A stretch of DNA of 64,000 bases from Clostridiales bacterium (GCA_017962145.1 JAGCVX010000037.1:124001-188000), one strand, 5' to 3'; shown: positions 25,819 through 35,084, counted from the stretch's first letter. Numbers and translations are program-made. The notes: generated from the letters alone by a model not told the origin.

Positions 25819-27312
25819 GTGTCAACTGTTATTGTATCGCAAGAAGAGTTATTGCGCTATAACTCTGTCTTGTCTTCGTTAAAAAACCAGATTATGGCGC
25901 TTTCGGCGGAAAGTGGTCATCCGTTATCCTATTACGTCAAGACATATGGCTGCCAGCTCAACGAGTCGGACAGCGAAAAGATCGCAGGTATCTTTGAAGA
26001 TATCGGCCTGATCGAAGCTGAAGAAGATGAATATGCGGATTTTCTCGTCTTAAATACATGTACGATCCGTGAAAATGCAGATGTCCGTCTTTTCGGAAAT
26101 CTCGGCGCCTATAAAGCCCGTAAAAAGCAGAACCGCAACATGTTTATCGCAGTTTGCGGCTGCATGATGAAGCAGCAGGAAAACATCGACCGCATCAAGA
26201 AGAGTTTTCCTTATGTAGATGCCTGCTTCGGACCTTCTGATATCCATCTGCTTCCGTTTATCCTTGAAAAGAAACTTCACCTGAAAAAGAGAGTCTTCTC
26301 CGTATCCGAAGAGGACTATATGGTGGAAGATAACTTTATCCCGATCAAGAGAAAGAGAAAGTTCCGTGCTCTGGTTCCGATCATGTACGGATGCAACAAT
26401 TTCTGCACATATTGTGTCGTACCGTATACTCGTGGACGTGAGCGCTCCCGTTCTTCGGAAGAGATCCTGGAACAGCTTCAGACACTTGCGGATGAGGGAT
26501 ATAAGGAGATCATGCTCCTTGGTCAGAACGTCAATTCCTACGGAAAAGACAGAGAAGAGGAGATCTCCTTTGCTGAGCTTTTGGAAAAAGCCGCACAGAT
26601 CAAAGGCATCAACCGCATCCGTTTCATGACATCTCATCCGAAAGATATCTCGGACGAAGTGATCCGGACCATGCAGAAATATAAGAATATCGAGCGTCAC
26701 CTGCATCTTCCGATGCAGTCCGGAAGTGACAAAGTCTTAAAAGAGATGAACCGTCACTATAACCAGGAACAGTATCTGAGAACTGCGCTATTGTTCCGTG
26801 AGATGCTTCCGGACGCGACGATCACGACCGATATCATCGTAGGCTTCCCGGGAGAAACGGAAGAAGATTTCCAGGCGACACTCGATGTAGTAGAAAAAGT
26901 GCGCTTTGACAGTGCATTTACATTCCAGTACTCAAGACGACCCGGAACGAAGGCCGCGGAGTTTCCGAATCAGATCCCGCACGATGTGGTTACCGAGCGT
27001 TTTGGCCGTCTTCTGAAGCTTCAGAACGACCTTACTTTTGCTTCAAACGAATCTGTAGTCGGTAACGTTGAAGAGATCCTGATCGAGGGTAAAAGTGCAA
27101 CTGCGGATTCTGTTTTAACAGGACGCACGAATTCGAACCGTCTGGTGAATTTTACGATCCCGGAAGGAACGATGTTTAAAGGCAGAAAAATCAGTAGTTC
27201 TGATCCGGATTTTGACGCGGATGACCTTGAAGGAGAGCTTGCGATGGTTAAGATCCTCCGGGCCAAACCTTATTCCGTAGAAGGAGAATTGGAGTCTTTT
27301 ATCGATGAATAA
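25819..27312 (+). CDS. miaB: MiaB tRNA methylthiotransferase
   Basis: This radical-SAM enzyme adds a methylthio group to N6-isopentenyl-adenosine 37 of tRNAs, acting after MiaA, which is encoded 4.7 kb downstream. The 497-residue protein has the three N-terminal cluster cysteines (Cys45, Cys81, Cys115), the radical SAM motif CNNFCTYC (Cys192, Cys196, Cys199) and a C-terminal TRAM-like domain. It starts at GTG and overlaps mutS by 8 bases. Confidence 0.95.
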   Translation: MSTVIVSQEELLRYNSVLSSLKNQIMALSAESGHPLSYYVKTYGCQLNESDSEKIAGIFEDIGLIEAEEDEYADFLVLNTCTIRENADVRLFGNLGAYKARKKQNRNMFIAVCGCMMKQQENIDRIKKSFPYVDACFGPSDIHLLPFILEKKLHLKKRVFSVSEEDYMVEDNFIPIKRKRKFRALVPIMYGCNNFCTYCVVPYTRGRERSRSSEEILEQLQTLADEGYKEIMLLGQNVNSYGKDREEEISFAELLEKAAQIKGINRIRFMTSHPKDISDEVIRTMQKYKNIERHLHLPMQSGSDKVLKEMNRHYNQEQYLRTALLFREMLPDATITTDIIVGFPGETEEDFQATLDVVEKVRFDSAFTFQYSRRPGTKAAEFPNQIPHDVVTERFGRLLKLQNDLTFASNESVVGNVEEILIEGKSATADSVLTGRTNSNRLVNFTIPEGTMFKGRKISSSDPDFDADDLEGELAMVKILRAKPYSVEGELESFIDE

Positions 27313-30016
27313 CGAAGAATTGTTAACTTATGCTACTGTCGATTATTCGTCGCTGTCTCCGATGATGCGTCAATATTTCGACATGAAGAAGATCGCCGGA
27401 GATGCGATCCTCATGTTCCGTCTCGGTGACTTCTATGAGATGTTCTTTGACGATGCGATCTCGGTATCACGTATCCTTGAACTGACACTGACTTCGAGAG
27501 ACTGCGGTCTGGAAAAACGTGCTCCGATGTGCGGTGTGCCGCATCACTCGGCCTCTTCGTACATGCAGCGCCTTGTAACGCAGGGATATAAAGTTGCGAT
27601 CTGCGAACAGATGGAAGATCCGGCTCTGGCAAAAGGTCTTGTTAAGCGTTCGATCACACGTGTTCTGACTCCGGGTACCGTTACCGATACGAGCGGTCTG
27701 GATGAGAAGAAGAATAACTATCTCGTATGTGTCTTTAAGATCGGTATGCAGTACGGTGTGGCTGCGGCCGATATTACGACGGGTATCATGGAAGCAACGC
27801 AGCTGGTTACCGGAAATACCGCCCAGCACCTGATCAATCTCCTCTCAAAATACCGTGCGTCCGAGTTGATCTATAACGAAGATTTCTCCAAGGATCCGCT
27901 GTTTTCTTATGTGTCCGATAACCTGGTCGCATCCGTAACACTGCGTCCGAATGCAGATTTTTCCTGCGGTCTTTCCGATCGCGTACTTCCTCCGGAATAT
28001 AAGAAAGAAACCGGAAAGAACGGAAAATCCAAGAAGACGACATTTGCAGAAGAAACGAAAAATATACTTCTGATCTCCGCAATCGATGCGATCCTAAGTT
28101 ATCTCGATGAGACACAACAGGCGAAAGTAAGCCATTTCTCTGAAGCAAGGGTCTTCGAGATCTCGGATACCATGGAGCTCGATGTAGCAACCCGTACGAA
28201 TCTTGAGATCACTTCTACGATCCGCTCGAAGTCGAAAAAGGGAAGTCTTCTTTGGGCGATCGATATGACCATGACTTCCATGGGCGGAAGACTTCTTCGA
28301 CAGTATATCGAAGAACCTCTTATCGATATTACTTCGATCCATGCAAGACTCGATGCGGTCGAGCAGGCAAAGAATGACTTTATTCACCGTCAGGAGCTTC
28401 GTGAAGCGCTGACAGGTGTATACGATATAGAAAGACTGGCATCTCGTATTTCTCTTTCAAATGTAAATGCCAGAGACCTTCTGTGCCTTAGAAATACTCT
28501 GGCCAAACTTCCGTATATCTACGAATGCGCCAGTCACTTTAACAAAGGTATCTTAAAGGATGCATTGAAGGATCAGGATGATCTTTCGGATATCTATGAA
28601 CTACTGGATAAGTCTCTTGCCGAAGATCCGCCGATCTCCATTAAAGAAGGCGGCATCATCAAAGAAGGCTATAACGAAGAAGCCGATCATCTTCGTAATA
28701 TCTCGACGAATGGCAAGTCCATCATCCTGGATATGGAAGCCAGAGAAAAAGAAGCGACCGGCATAAAGAACTTAAAGATCAGCTATAACAAGGTCTTCGG
28801 TTACTATATCGAAGTCTCCAAGGGCAACATCCCGCTCGTTCCGTCTCACTACATCCGTAAGCAGACGCTGACGACCGGTGAGCGTTATATCACTGAAGAG
28901 ATGAAGGAGATCGAAAACGAGATCGTCGGATCTACCGCAAAACTCATCAATCTCGAGTATGACCTTTTCTGTGAAGTAAGAGAAAAGATCTCTGCCTCCG
29001 TGCACCGTCTTTTCAAAGTCGCGTCCTTGATCTCTCTTTGGGATGTCATCACATCTTTGGGAGAACTGGCAGACAGAAATAATTACTGTCGTCCGGAAGT
29101 CGATGATTCTACCGAACTGGTTATCGAAGAAGGCCGTCATCCGGTAGTCGAAAAGATGCTCAAAGAAGGCGAATTCGTACCTAACGGCATCTCGATGAAT
29201 GACAGTACGAAACGAATCATGATCCTTACCGGACCGAATATGGCAGGTAAGTCAACTTATATGCGTCAAAATGCACTGATCGTGCTTCTGGCGCAGATCG
29301 GAAGTTTCGTTCCTGCGACGACCGCGCATATCGGTGTTGTAGACCGAATCTTTACGAGAATCGGTGCCTCTGATGATATCTCGCTTGGACAGTCTACCTT
29401 CATGGTCGAGATGAATGAGGTTGCTGGTATTCTTCGAAATGGTACCTATCGAAGCCTCCTGCTTCTTGATGAAGTCGGACGTGGAACCAGCACCTACGAC
29501 GGTCTTGCTATCGCATGGGCGATCATCGAGTTTATCTCAAACAGATCGATCATGTTTGCCAGAACGATCTTCGCGACACATTATCACGAGTTGAACCAGC
29601 TTGAAAAGACGATCGACGGTGTGTATAACGCACATGTCAACGTAGAAGAAGAGAATAAGGAGATCCGATTCTTACATAAGATCTCGCTTGGCGGTACTTC
29701 GGACAGCTATGGTATCGAAGTTGCCCGTCTTGCCGGTGTTCCTTCTGACGTGGTATCTCGTGCGAACCTGATCCTCTCTGAACTGGAGAAGACGAAAAAA
29801 CTGAATATTTCCTTTGAGTCAGACGGAAATGAGGAGAGTTCTTTTAGCAATCCGATATCCGGGCAGATCCCGCTTTTTGCGCCCGAAAACTCTTCTGCGT
29901 CCGGCTCCGACTCTTTACGTGCAGAACTTGCCGGCATGGATATTTCCCGTATTACACCTCTTGAGGCGATGAACATATTATTCTCATTAATTGAAAAAGC
30001 AAAAGGAGACGCGTAA
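27305..30016 (+). CDS. mutS: DNA mismatch repair protein MutS
   Basis: MutS recognises mismatches and recruits MutL. The 903-residue protein has the N-terminal mismatch-binding domain with the Phe-x-Glu-type segment MFRLGDFYEMF, the ATPase Walker A GPNMAGKSTYMRQ, Walker B LLLDEVGRGTSTYDG and a C-terminal helix-turn-helix with a Ser-rich tail. It sits between miaB and mutL in one operon. Confidence 0.97.
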   Translation: MNNEELLTYATVDYSSLSPMMRQYFDMKKIAGDAILMFRLGDFYEMFFDDAISVSRILELTLTSRDCGLEKRAPMCGVPHHSASSYMQRLVTQGYKVAICEQMEDPALAKGLVKRSITRVLTPGTVTDTSGLDEKKNNYLVCVFKIGMQYGVAAADITTGIMEATQLVTGNTAQHLINLLSKYRASELIYNEDFSKDPLFSYVSDNLVASVTLRPNADFSCGLSDRVLPPEYKKETGKNGKSKKTTFAEETKNILLISAIDAILSYLDETQQAKVSHFSEARVFEISDTMELDVATRTNLEITSTIRSKSKKGSLLWAIDMTMTSMGGRLLRQYIEEPLIDITSIHARLDAVEQAKNDFIHRQELREALTGVYDIERLASRISLSNVNARDLLCLRNTLAKLPYIYECASHFNKGILKDALKDQDDLSDIYELLDKSLAEDPPISIKEGGIIKEGYNEEADHLRNISTNGKSIILDMEAREKEATGIKNLKISYNKVFGYYIEVSKGNIPLVPSHYIRKQTLTTGERYITEEMKEIENEIVGSTAKLINLEYDLFCEVREKISASVHRLFKVASLISLWDVITSLGELADRNNYCRPEVDDSTELVIEEGRHPVVEKMLKEGEFVPNGISMNDSTKRIMILTGPNMAGKSTYMRQNALIVLLAQIGSFVPATTAHIGVVDRIFTRIGASDDISLGQSTFMVEMNEVAGILRNGTYRSLLLLDEVGRGTSTYDGLAIAWAIIEFISNRSIMFARTIFATHYHELNQLEKTIDGVYNAHVNVEEENKEIRFLHKISLGGTSDSYGIEVARLAGVPSDVVSRANLILSELEKTKKLNISFESDGNEESSFSNPISGQIPLFAPENSSASGSDSLRAELAGMDISRITPLEAMNILFSLIEKAKGDA

Positions 30017-30018
30017 CG

Positions 30019-31992
30019 ATGTCAAGAATACACGTACTTGATAGTAAAACCGCAAATGCCATCGCCGCAGGTGAAGTCATCGAACGTCCCATGTCCATCG
30101 TAAAAGAACTGATGGAGAACTCGATCGATGCAGGTGCGACAAAGATCACAGTCGAGATCCAGGACGGTGGTATCACATTGATCCGAGTCCGTGATAACGG
30201 ATGCGGAATGGATGAAGAAGATGCAAAGACCGCATTTTTGATTCATGCCACCAGTAAGATCCAGTCACTCGACGAACTCTTTTCTTTACATTCGATGGGT
30301 TTCCGTGGTGAGGCACTCGCCAGTATCGCCGCGGTTTCAAAAGTCACTCTTTCAACTAAAGAGCCGCTTGCCGAGCGCGGCACATGTGTCCGTTATGAAG
30401 CAGGCAAGTTTGTCGAATGCACTTCCGTAGGTGTTCCTTCGGGTACAACTGTTGAGGTCCGTGATCTTTTCTACAATCTTCCGGCGCGCTTTAAGTTCCT
30501 GAAGAAAGACCAGACCGAGGCAAACTATATCCAGGTCCTTGTTGAACGTTTTATCCTCTGTCATACGGATATCTCTTTCAAGTTCATCAAAAACGGAAAA
30601 ACAGTTCTCAACAGCCCCGGAAACTGCGATGCTTCCTCTGCGCTTTACAGCGTTTACGGAAAAGATATCGTCAATTCCTGCAAGCCGATCAACAGTACCA
30701 TCGACGGAATCACGGTCAAAGGCTTTGCCGGACTTCCGAATATCTCCCGTTCTTCGCGTTCGGAGCAGATCGTGTTTGTAAACCAGCGACTGATCCGTTG
30801 TAAGACCGTAAATGCCGCGATCGATGCTGCATATACCAACATGCTCATGAAGGGTAAGTACGCATTCGTGATCCTCGATATCTACATGAATTCCGCGGAT
30901 ATCGATGTAAATGTCCATCCGCAGAAAGCGGAGGTCCGTTTCTCGAATGAATCCGTGATCTACCGTGCGGTCTATCATGCGATCGTAAATACGCTTTCGA
31001 CGGAGTCCATGACGATCGATTATTCGTTCTCCGGAAACTCCGATGAACCACAGAAAACTGAAGAGAAGACCCCGGCACCTTCGGCTCCGAAAGCTGCTCC
31101 GGCACCCGCTCCGAAGCAGAATACGACCGCTCCAAGTGCATTTAAAGTATCGAATATCGTATCGACGGATCATTCGAAAGATATCGGCTATTCGAATATG
31201 TATTTTGCAGAGAAGACCCCGGCATATACGCCTGTTTCCGAAGCTCCTGTTTCTTCGGGAAATGCACCGGCGCCGGTAGTTTCTGCTACTACGGAAGCAC
31301 ATGCTCCTGAAGTTCCGATGCAGGAAGATCTTACTCCGCCTCCGGCAGCCGATCCGGTTCAGCCTTCTTTAGTCGATACAGGTCTGATCCAAAGACAGGA
31401 AAGCCTTCACGAGCTTTTGTCTTCTCGTGTCATCGGAACACTTTTCGATACATATATCCTTATGGAATCACAAGATAGAAAGCTTCTCATGATCGACCAG
31501 CATGCGGCACATGAGAAGATCTTGTATGAGCAGCTGGTTGCGCAGGAGCTTGAAAAAGAAGTGGTTACACAGCCTCTGCTTTCTCCGGTGATCGTATCCA
31601 TGTCGCGTTCCGACGTTGCATTTATCGAGGAAAACGAAGATAAGCTTGCTGCGATCGGTTTTGAGATATCTTCGATGGGAGATACCGATATCGCGATTCG
31701 TTCGATCCCTTCACAGATCGATCCGAACAGTATCAAGGAAGCGTTTATCGACATGGTGGATGAGTGGATGCATGCAAGCAAGACGCAAAAAGATGCACTT
31801 ATTCTTTCTCTTGCGACCTCTGCGTGCAAAGCAGCTGTAAAAGGACATGACAAGCTCCACGATATCGAGATCAAGAGGCTTTTGGAAGATCTTGCCAAGT
31901 TGAAAGATCCATATCACTGTCCGCATGGACGTCCGATCGTGATCCGCCTTTCCGAAAAAGAGATCGAGAAAGAGTTTAAGCGTATTGTTTGA
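30019..31992 (+). CDS. mutL: DNA mismatch repair endonuclease MutL
   Basis: MutL couples mismatch recognition to strand incision. The 657-residue protein has the GHKL ATPase motifs (GEVIERPMSIVKELMENSIDAGAT, DNGCGM, HATSKI, GFRGEAL). A Pro/Ala-rich linker (about 345-455) leads to a C-terminal endonuclease domain with DQHAAHE, ACKAAVKG and CPHGRP, the metal-site motifs found in organisms without MutH. It starts 2 bases after the mutS stop and its stop abuts miaA. Confidence 0.96.
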   Translation: MSRIHVLDSKTANAIAAGEVIERPMSIVKELMENSIDAGATKITVEIQDGGITLIRVRDNGCGMDEEDAKTAFLIHATSKIQSLDELFSLHSMGFRGEALASIAAVSKVTLSTKEPLAERGTCVRYEAGKFVECTSVGVPSGTTVEVRDLFYNLPARFKFLKKDQTEANYIQVLVERFILCHTDISFKFIKNGKTVLNSPGNCDASSALYSVYGKDIVNSCKPINSTIDGITVKGFAGLPNISRSSRSEQIVFVNQRLIRCKTVNAAIDAAYTNMLMKGKYAFVILDIYMNSADIDVNVHPQKAEVRFSNESVIYRAVYHAIVNTLSTESMTIDYSFSGNSDEPQKTEEKTPAPSAPKAAPAPAPKQNTTAPSAFKVSNIVSTDHSKDIGYSNMYFAEKTPAYTPVSEAPVSSGNAPAPVVSATTEAHAPEVPMQEDLTPPPAADPVQPSLVDTGLIQRQESLHELLSSRVIGTLFDTYILMESQDRKLLMIDQHAAHEKILYEQLVAQELEKEVVTQPLLSPVIVSMSRSDVAFIEENEDKLAAIGFEISSMGDTDIAIRSIPSQIDPNSIKEAFIDMVDEWMHASKTQKDALILSLATSACKAAVKGHDKLHDIEIKRLLEDLAKLKDPYHCPHGRPIVIRLSEKEIEKEFKRIV

Positions 31993-31994
31993 TT

Positions 31995-32933
31995 ATGAAG
32001 TACGACGAAAACGACATCTTAAAAGCAACCGGCCATAAGTCGATCCCTGTGATCTGCGGGCCTACGGCGAGCGGCAAGACGTCGCTTTCGATTTCGCTTG
32101 CGGAGAAATATAACGGACAGATATGCTGCTGTGATTCGATGCAGATCTATACGCATCTTTCCGTTGGTACAGCAAAGCCGACAATTGAAGAGCAGAAGAG
32201 GGTTCCGCATCATCTGATCGATCTTGTTGAGCCTTCTGAGCCCTTTAATGTTGCATCCTATCTCGATGTAGCTTATGCCAAGATTGATGAACTTCTAAAA
32301 GCCGGCATTCTTCCTGTTTTCTGTGGAGGAACGGGACAATATGTTTCCGCACTTTACAAAGGCATCTCTTTTGACGATGCGCCGATCGACAGATCGATTG
32401 AGGACTCGCTTTACGAAGAATATGAGAAGAACGGAATTGACGGTATTTACGAGCGACTTGTTTCTCTTGATCCGAAGGGGGCAGAGAACATTCATCCGAA
32501 TAACACCAAACGTGTGATCCATACACTTGCTTTGGTTGAGTCTCTTCATAAGACAACGAAGGAGATCCATGAAGAATCTCTAAAAAATGGTGCGCGTTAT
32601 CCATTCACGTTGTTTTGCATTGACTGGCCTCGTGATGTTTTATACGAACGTATCAACCTTCGCGTCGATCAAATGATCCAGGAGGGTATCGTAGATGAAG
32701 CCAAGTGGCTTTACGATCAGAACTACCCGGAAGATACAACCGCTCTTCAGGCAATCGGATACAAAGAATTCTTTCCTTATTTCGAGGATCGTGCTTCGCT
32801 TTCTGACTGCGTCGAAAAACTAAAGCAGCACACAAGAAATTATGCTAAAAGACAGCTGACCTGGTTCCGTCATTTGGACGGTATAAACTGGCTAGACGGG
32901 GCAAATATACAGATGGAGAATATAATCTTTTAA
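31995..32933 (+). CDS. miaA: tRNA dimethylallyltransferase MiaA
   Basis: MiaA puts an isopentenyl group on A37 of tRNAs that read UNN codons, providing the substrate of MiaB. The 312-residue protein has the P-loop GPTASGKTSLS, the DSMQIY and GTAKPT segments and the C-terminal YAKRQLTWFR motif. The ATG at 31995 is preferred; a TTG two codons earlier overlaps the mutL stop. hfq follows, the classical miaA-hfq arrangement. Confidence 0.95.
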   Translation: MKYDENDILKATGHKSIPVICGPTASGKTSLSISLAEKYNGQICCCDSMQIYTHLSVGTAKPTIEEQKRVPHHLIDLVEPSEPFNVASYLDVAYAKIDELLKAGILPVFCGGTGQYVSALYKGISFDDAPIDRSIEDSLYEEYEKNGIDGIYERLVSLDPKGAENIHPNNTKRVIHTLALVESLHKTTKEIHEESLKNGARYPFTLFCIDWPRDVLYERINLRVDQMIQEGIVDEAKWLYDQNYPEDTTALQAIGYKEFFPYFEDRASLSDCVEKLKQHTRNYAKRQLTWFRHLDGINWLDGANIQMENIIF

Positions 32934-33042
32934 ATTCGTTTTTGATATAACGCAATTGAATGAAAATTCGCATATATCATCCTGTGTTTTTCAAATAAAC
33001 ATGATATTATTCTTTCACAAGAAAAAACAGGAGGGATTATTT

Positions 33043-33420
33043 ATGTTGAAAACAAGTCCGATTAAGAAAGAACACTATCCGAAAAGCTTATCAAGAATCG
33101 ACAACATGAGAGATGAATTATGCCTTGTTTCAGGAACCAAGACACCGATCCATGTACATGAGATCTTCCTGAACTGCTGCAGAAAAGATTGTGAAAATGT
33201 TGAGGTCGTAACCAAATCCGGTGAAGTCATCAACGGATTTATTGACGGATACGATAAAGAGACGATCGTTCTGCATAACGAGATGACACAGCTTCTGATC
33301 TATAAGCATGCCATCGACTATATTACTCCTGTAAATGGAAAAAGTCTGATCATCCCGGAGAAGGAAATGCGGACCATGGATGAGGAGAATAAGTACTACA
33401 CGAAGAACAAAAAGGATTAA
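33043..33420 (+). CDS. hfq: Hfq-like RNA chaperone with N-terminal extension
   Basis: The protein is 125 residues long. Residues 36-96 align with Hfq: IFLNCCRKD matches the FLN helix, then an Sm1-like stretch with Asp71, and YKHAIDYITP matches the hallmark Sm2 motif YKHAI. Typical Hfq proteins are 70-80 residues and begin at the helix, whereas here about 38 residues precede it and about 28 charged residues follow. The usual proximal-face Gln of the helix is His. AGGAGGG precedes the ATG. Position after miaA supports the identity. Its stop overlaps the lexA stop by 4 bases (TTAA). Confidence 0.82.
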   Translation: MLKTSPIKKEHYPKSLSRIDNMRDELCLVSGTKTPIHVHEIFLNCCRKDCENVEVVTKSGEVINGFIDGYDKETIVLHNEMTQLLIYKHAIDYITPVNGKSLIIPEKEMRTMDEENKYYTKNKKD

Positions 33421-34058
33421 TTCACTTTCGAACGGAAGACACCGGCTACGACTCCGAGGATCCTGCAGTCATCGTCCTCGAAAGGAATCGGGGAGTAGGC
33501 CGGGTTTTCCGGAAGAAGCAGCGCATGACCGCCTTTATAGGCAAGTCTTTTTACGGTAGCTTCATTGCCGATCATCGCGACAACGATCTGATTCATGTTT
33601 GCCATATTATCACGACGAACGATAACATAATCGCCATCCATAATATGTGCGTTGATCATACTGTCACCACGAACTTTAAGCATGAAGTATTCCGCGCTGT
33701 TGAAGTATTCAGACGGGAAGGGAAGGTAATGATCGATATTCTCTTCGGCCAGGATCGGAACACCTGCGGTAACAGTTCCGACAAGCGGAATCTTGGCAGT
33801 TGATATCTGGGAATTACGCTTTGCGGTCTCCTTGATCAGGATCGCACGACGCTTACCAGGTGTATATTCGATCTTACCTGCTTCCTCAAGACGGTGCAGA
33901 TGTGCATGAACTGTAGAAGTGGAACGAATGCCCACACCCTGACAGATCTCACGTACAGACGGCGGATAACCCTCTTTCTTGATATACGAAACGATGAAAG
34001 AGTAGATGATCTCTAAAGTCTCGTTAAGATTACTCTTCGTGAACCTGTAAGTACTCAT
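33417..34058 (-). CDS. lexA: LexA SOS repressor
   Basis: LexA represses DNA-damage genes and is inactivated by RecA-stimulated self-cleavage. The 213-residue protein has an N-terminal winged helix (SVREICQGVGIRSTSTVHAHL), the cleavage site Ala98-Gly99 in GTVTAGVP, the nucleophile Ser133 in RGDSM and Lys170 in ATVKRLA. The start at 34058 follows GGAGGTGG; upstream in-frame codons are non-coding. Its own promoter carries a LexA box over the -35 element, so it is autoregulated. Confidence 0.96.
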   Translation of the reverse strand: MSTYRFTKSNLNETLEIIYSFIVSYIKKEGYPPSVREICQGVGIRSTSTVHAHLHRLEEAGKIEYTPGKRRAILIKETAKRNSQISTAKIPLVGTVTAGVPILAEENIDHYLPFPSEYFNSAEYFMLKVRGDSMINAHIMDGDYVIVRRDNMANMNQIVVAMIGNEATVKRLAYKGGHALLLPENPAYSPIPFEDDDCRILGVVAGVFRSKVN

Positions 34059-34089
34059 AATTCCACCTCCGTACGTTATTTCAATTTTT

Positions 34090-34118
34090 ATCTTAACATT
34101 CCTTATTTTACTTGTCAA
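34090..34118 (-). promoter_or_regulatory. lexA promoter
   Basis: On the minus strand, TTGACA (34118-34113) and TAAGAT (34095-34090) are separated by 17 bp. The -35 element is partly covered by the LexA box at 34116-34129. Confidence 0.8.
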
Positions 34119-34129
34119 ACGATTGTTCG
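34116..34129. promoter_or_regulatory. LexA (SOS) box
   Basis: CAAACGATTGTTCG is a near-palindrome that fits the Gram-positive LexA consensus CGAACRNRYGTTYG with one mismatch. It lies in the divergent region between lexA and the small membrane protein gene at 34157, so it could control both. Confidence 0.85.
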
Positions 34130-34156
34130 AATTTTGAAGAACAGGAAGGTAACACC

Positions 34157-34366
34157 ATGAAAACAAAGAAAAAGCCCGAAAATATGGCGTTTTATGTTCT
34201 GGTGATATGTGCTTTGTGCATGCTGATACTAAGTGCTGCCGCTTTGGGTCGTACAAAAGCAAGAAATCAAGCAAAAGAAAACCGCCAGAAAGCCTCAAAA
34301 CACGACGCAAACAGAGATTCGGTCTTTAAAAAACTGGTTCCGAAAGGACTCAAAACGGAAGAATAA
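34157..34366 (+). CDS. Small membrane protein divergent from lexA (SOS candidate)
   Basis: This is a 69-residue protein with a basic N-terminus, one membrane segment (about 10-30) and a highly basic soluble tail (about 31-69). AGGAAGG precedes the ATG at 34157. It occupies the place where many Firmicutes have the SOS-induced division inhibitor yneA, with a LexA box 28 bases upstream of its start. YneA has a LysM domain after the membrane segment, whereas this tail is too short and no LysM is visible. A functional analogue is therefore an inference from context only. Confidence 0.7.
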   Translation: MKTKKKPENMAFYVLVICALCMLILSAAALGRTKARNQAKENRQKASKHDANRDSVFKKLVPKGLKTEE

Positions 34367-34385
34367 TGCACACATGAAGTCGTTG

Positions 34386-34394
34386 TGCTATAAT
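34386..34394 (+). promoter_or_regulatory. Extended -10 promoter
   Basis: TGCTATAAT with TATAAT at 34389-34394 lies in the gap before the 34426 gene. Transcription near 34401 would give a leader of about 25 bases. Confidence 0.5.
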
Positions 34395-34425
34395 TTTGAT
34401 GATTCGAAAAAAGAAACGATGGATT

Positions 34426-34962
34426 ATGGCAGAAAATAACGAAAGAGAATTTCATAACGAACCGGAAGAATCCGCAAACGAGTCTCTGAAAGAAAGAGTA
34501 CTCTTTGCTATCGTCGGTTTTTTCTGTTTCTTAGGCAGTACGACCGTTAAGTTTTTCAAGAATCTTCCCGTACAGATCCGGAACAAGTTCAAGGAAAAGA
34601 TCAACGAAAGAAGACGTATGCCGAAGAGAAAGTCGATCCATAAGGTTTATGTGCTTGTCGGCTATACGACCAAAGAGTATGTAGATAGAAAATACAGAAA
34701 AGAAAGAACTCTTTTGATCATCAGAAAGGTTCTGGTTGCGGCCATATTGATCCTGGTCGTAGTTATGGTTTACAGATGGATCATGCCGCAGCTTGATACC
34801 GAGGAATACAAACAGATGATCGGTATTAATGATATCGATGATCTGACATCCAGTGATCCGTTTGCAACGGAAACAACAAATGCGGTCATCGGATTAGAAT
34901 CGGAAGCAGTCACACCGATTCCATCTGATACGACATTACCATCATCCGAATCATCCACATGA
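34426..34962 (+). CDS. Two-helix membrane protein of unknown function
   Basis: The family is not recognised. The 178 residues show an acidic N-terminus, a membrane segment at about 24-44, a strongly basic loop (45-100, with ERRRMPKRKS), a second membrane segment at about 97-119 and an acidic Ser/Thr-rich tail. The positive-inside rule puts the basic loop in the cytoplasm and both ends outside. The ATG at 34426 is chosen because earlier codons (TTG 34396, ATG 34399) overlap the predicted transcription start. The ribosome-binding site is weak. It may share SOS control with the upstream gene by read-through, which cannot be judged. Confidence 0.68.
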   Translation: MAENNEREFHNEPEESANESLKERVLFAIVGFFCFLGSTTVKFFKNLPVQIRNKFKEKINERRRMPKRKSIHKVYVLVGYTTKEYVDRKYRKERTLLIIRKVLVAAILILVVVMVYRWIMPQLDTEEYKQMIGINDIDDLTSSDPFATETTNAVIGLESEAVTPIPSDTTLPSSESST

Positions 34963-34986
34963 TTTGTATAGCTTTTAATAGAAGAG

Positions 34987-35015
34987 GCTGTCTCAGATGA
35001 AGAGGCAGCTTTTTT
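34987..35015 (+). terminator. Intrinsic terminator
   Basis: An 8-bp stem, GCTGTCTC (34987-34994) with GAGGCAGC (35002-35009), is followed by six T residues. It ends the transcription unit of the two small membrane protein genes. Confidence 0.8.
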
Positions 35016-35054
35016 GTTTTTTTCAAAAAAGAAGAGCCGTTTTGTGACATATGC

Positions 35055-35084
35055 AATTAAACAAAATCACAGTTTTGTTTAATT
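35055..35084. repeat. Perfect 12-bp inverted repeat
   Basis: AATTAAACAAAA (35055-35066) and TTTTGTTTAATT (35073-35084) flank a six-base loop, TCACAG. There is no adjoining GC-rich stem or T-run typical of a terminator, so a protein-binding site is possible. Confidence 0.7.

Noticed and set aside
34059..34310. N-terminal extension of lexA
   Set aside because: It runs across the lexA promoter, the LexA box and the divergent gene.
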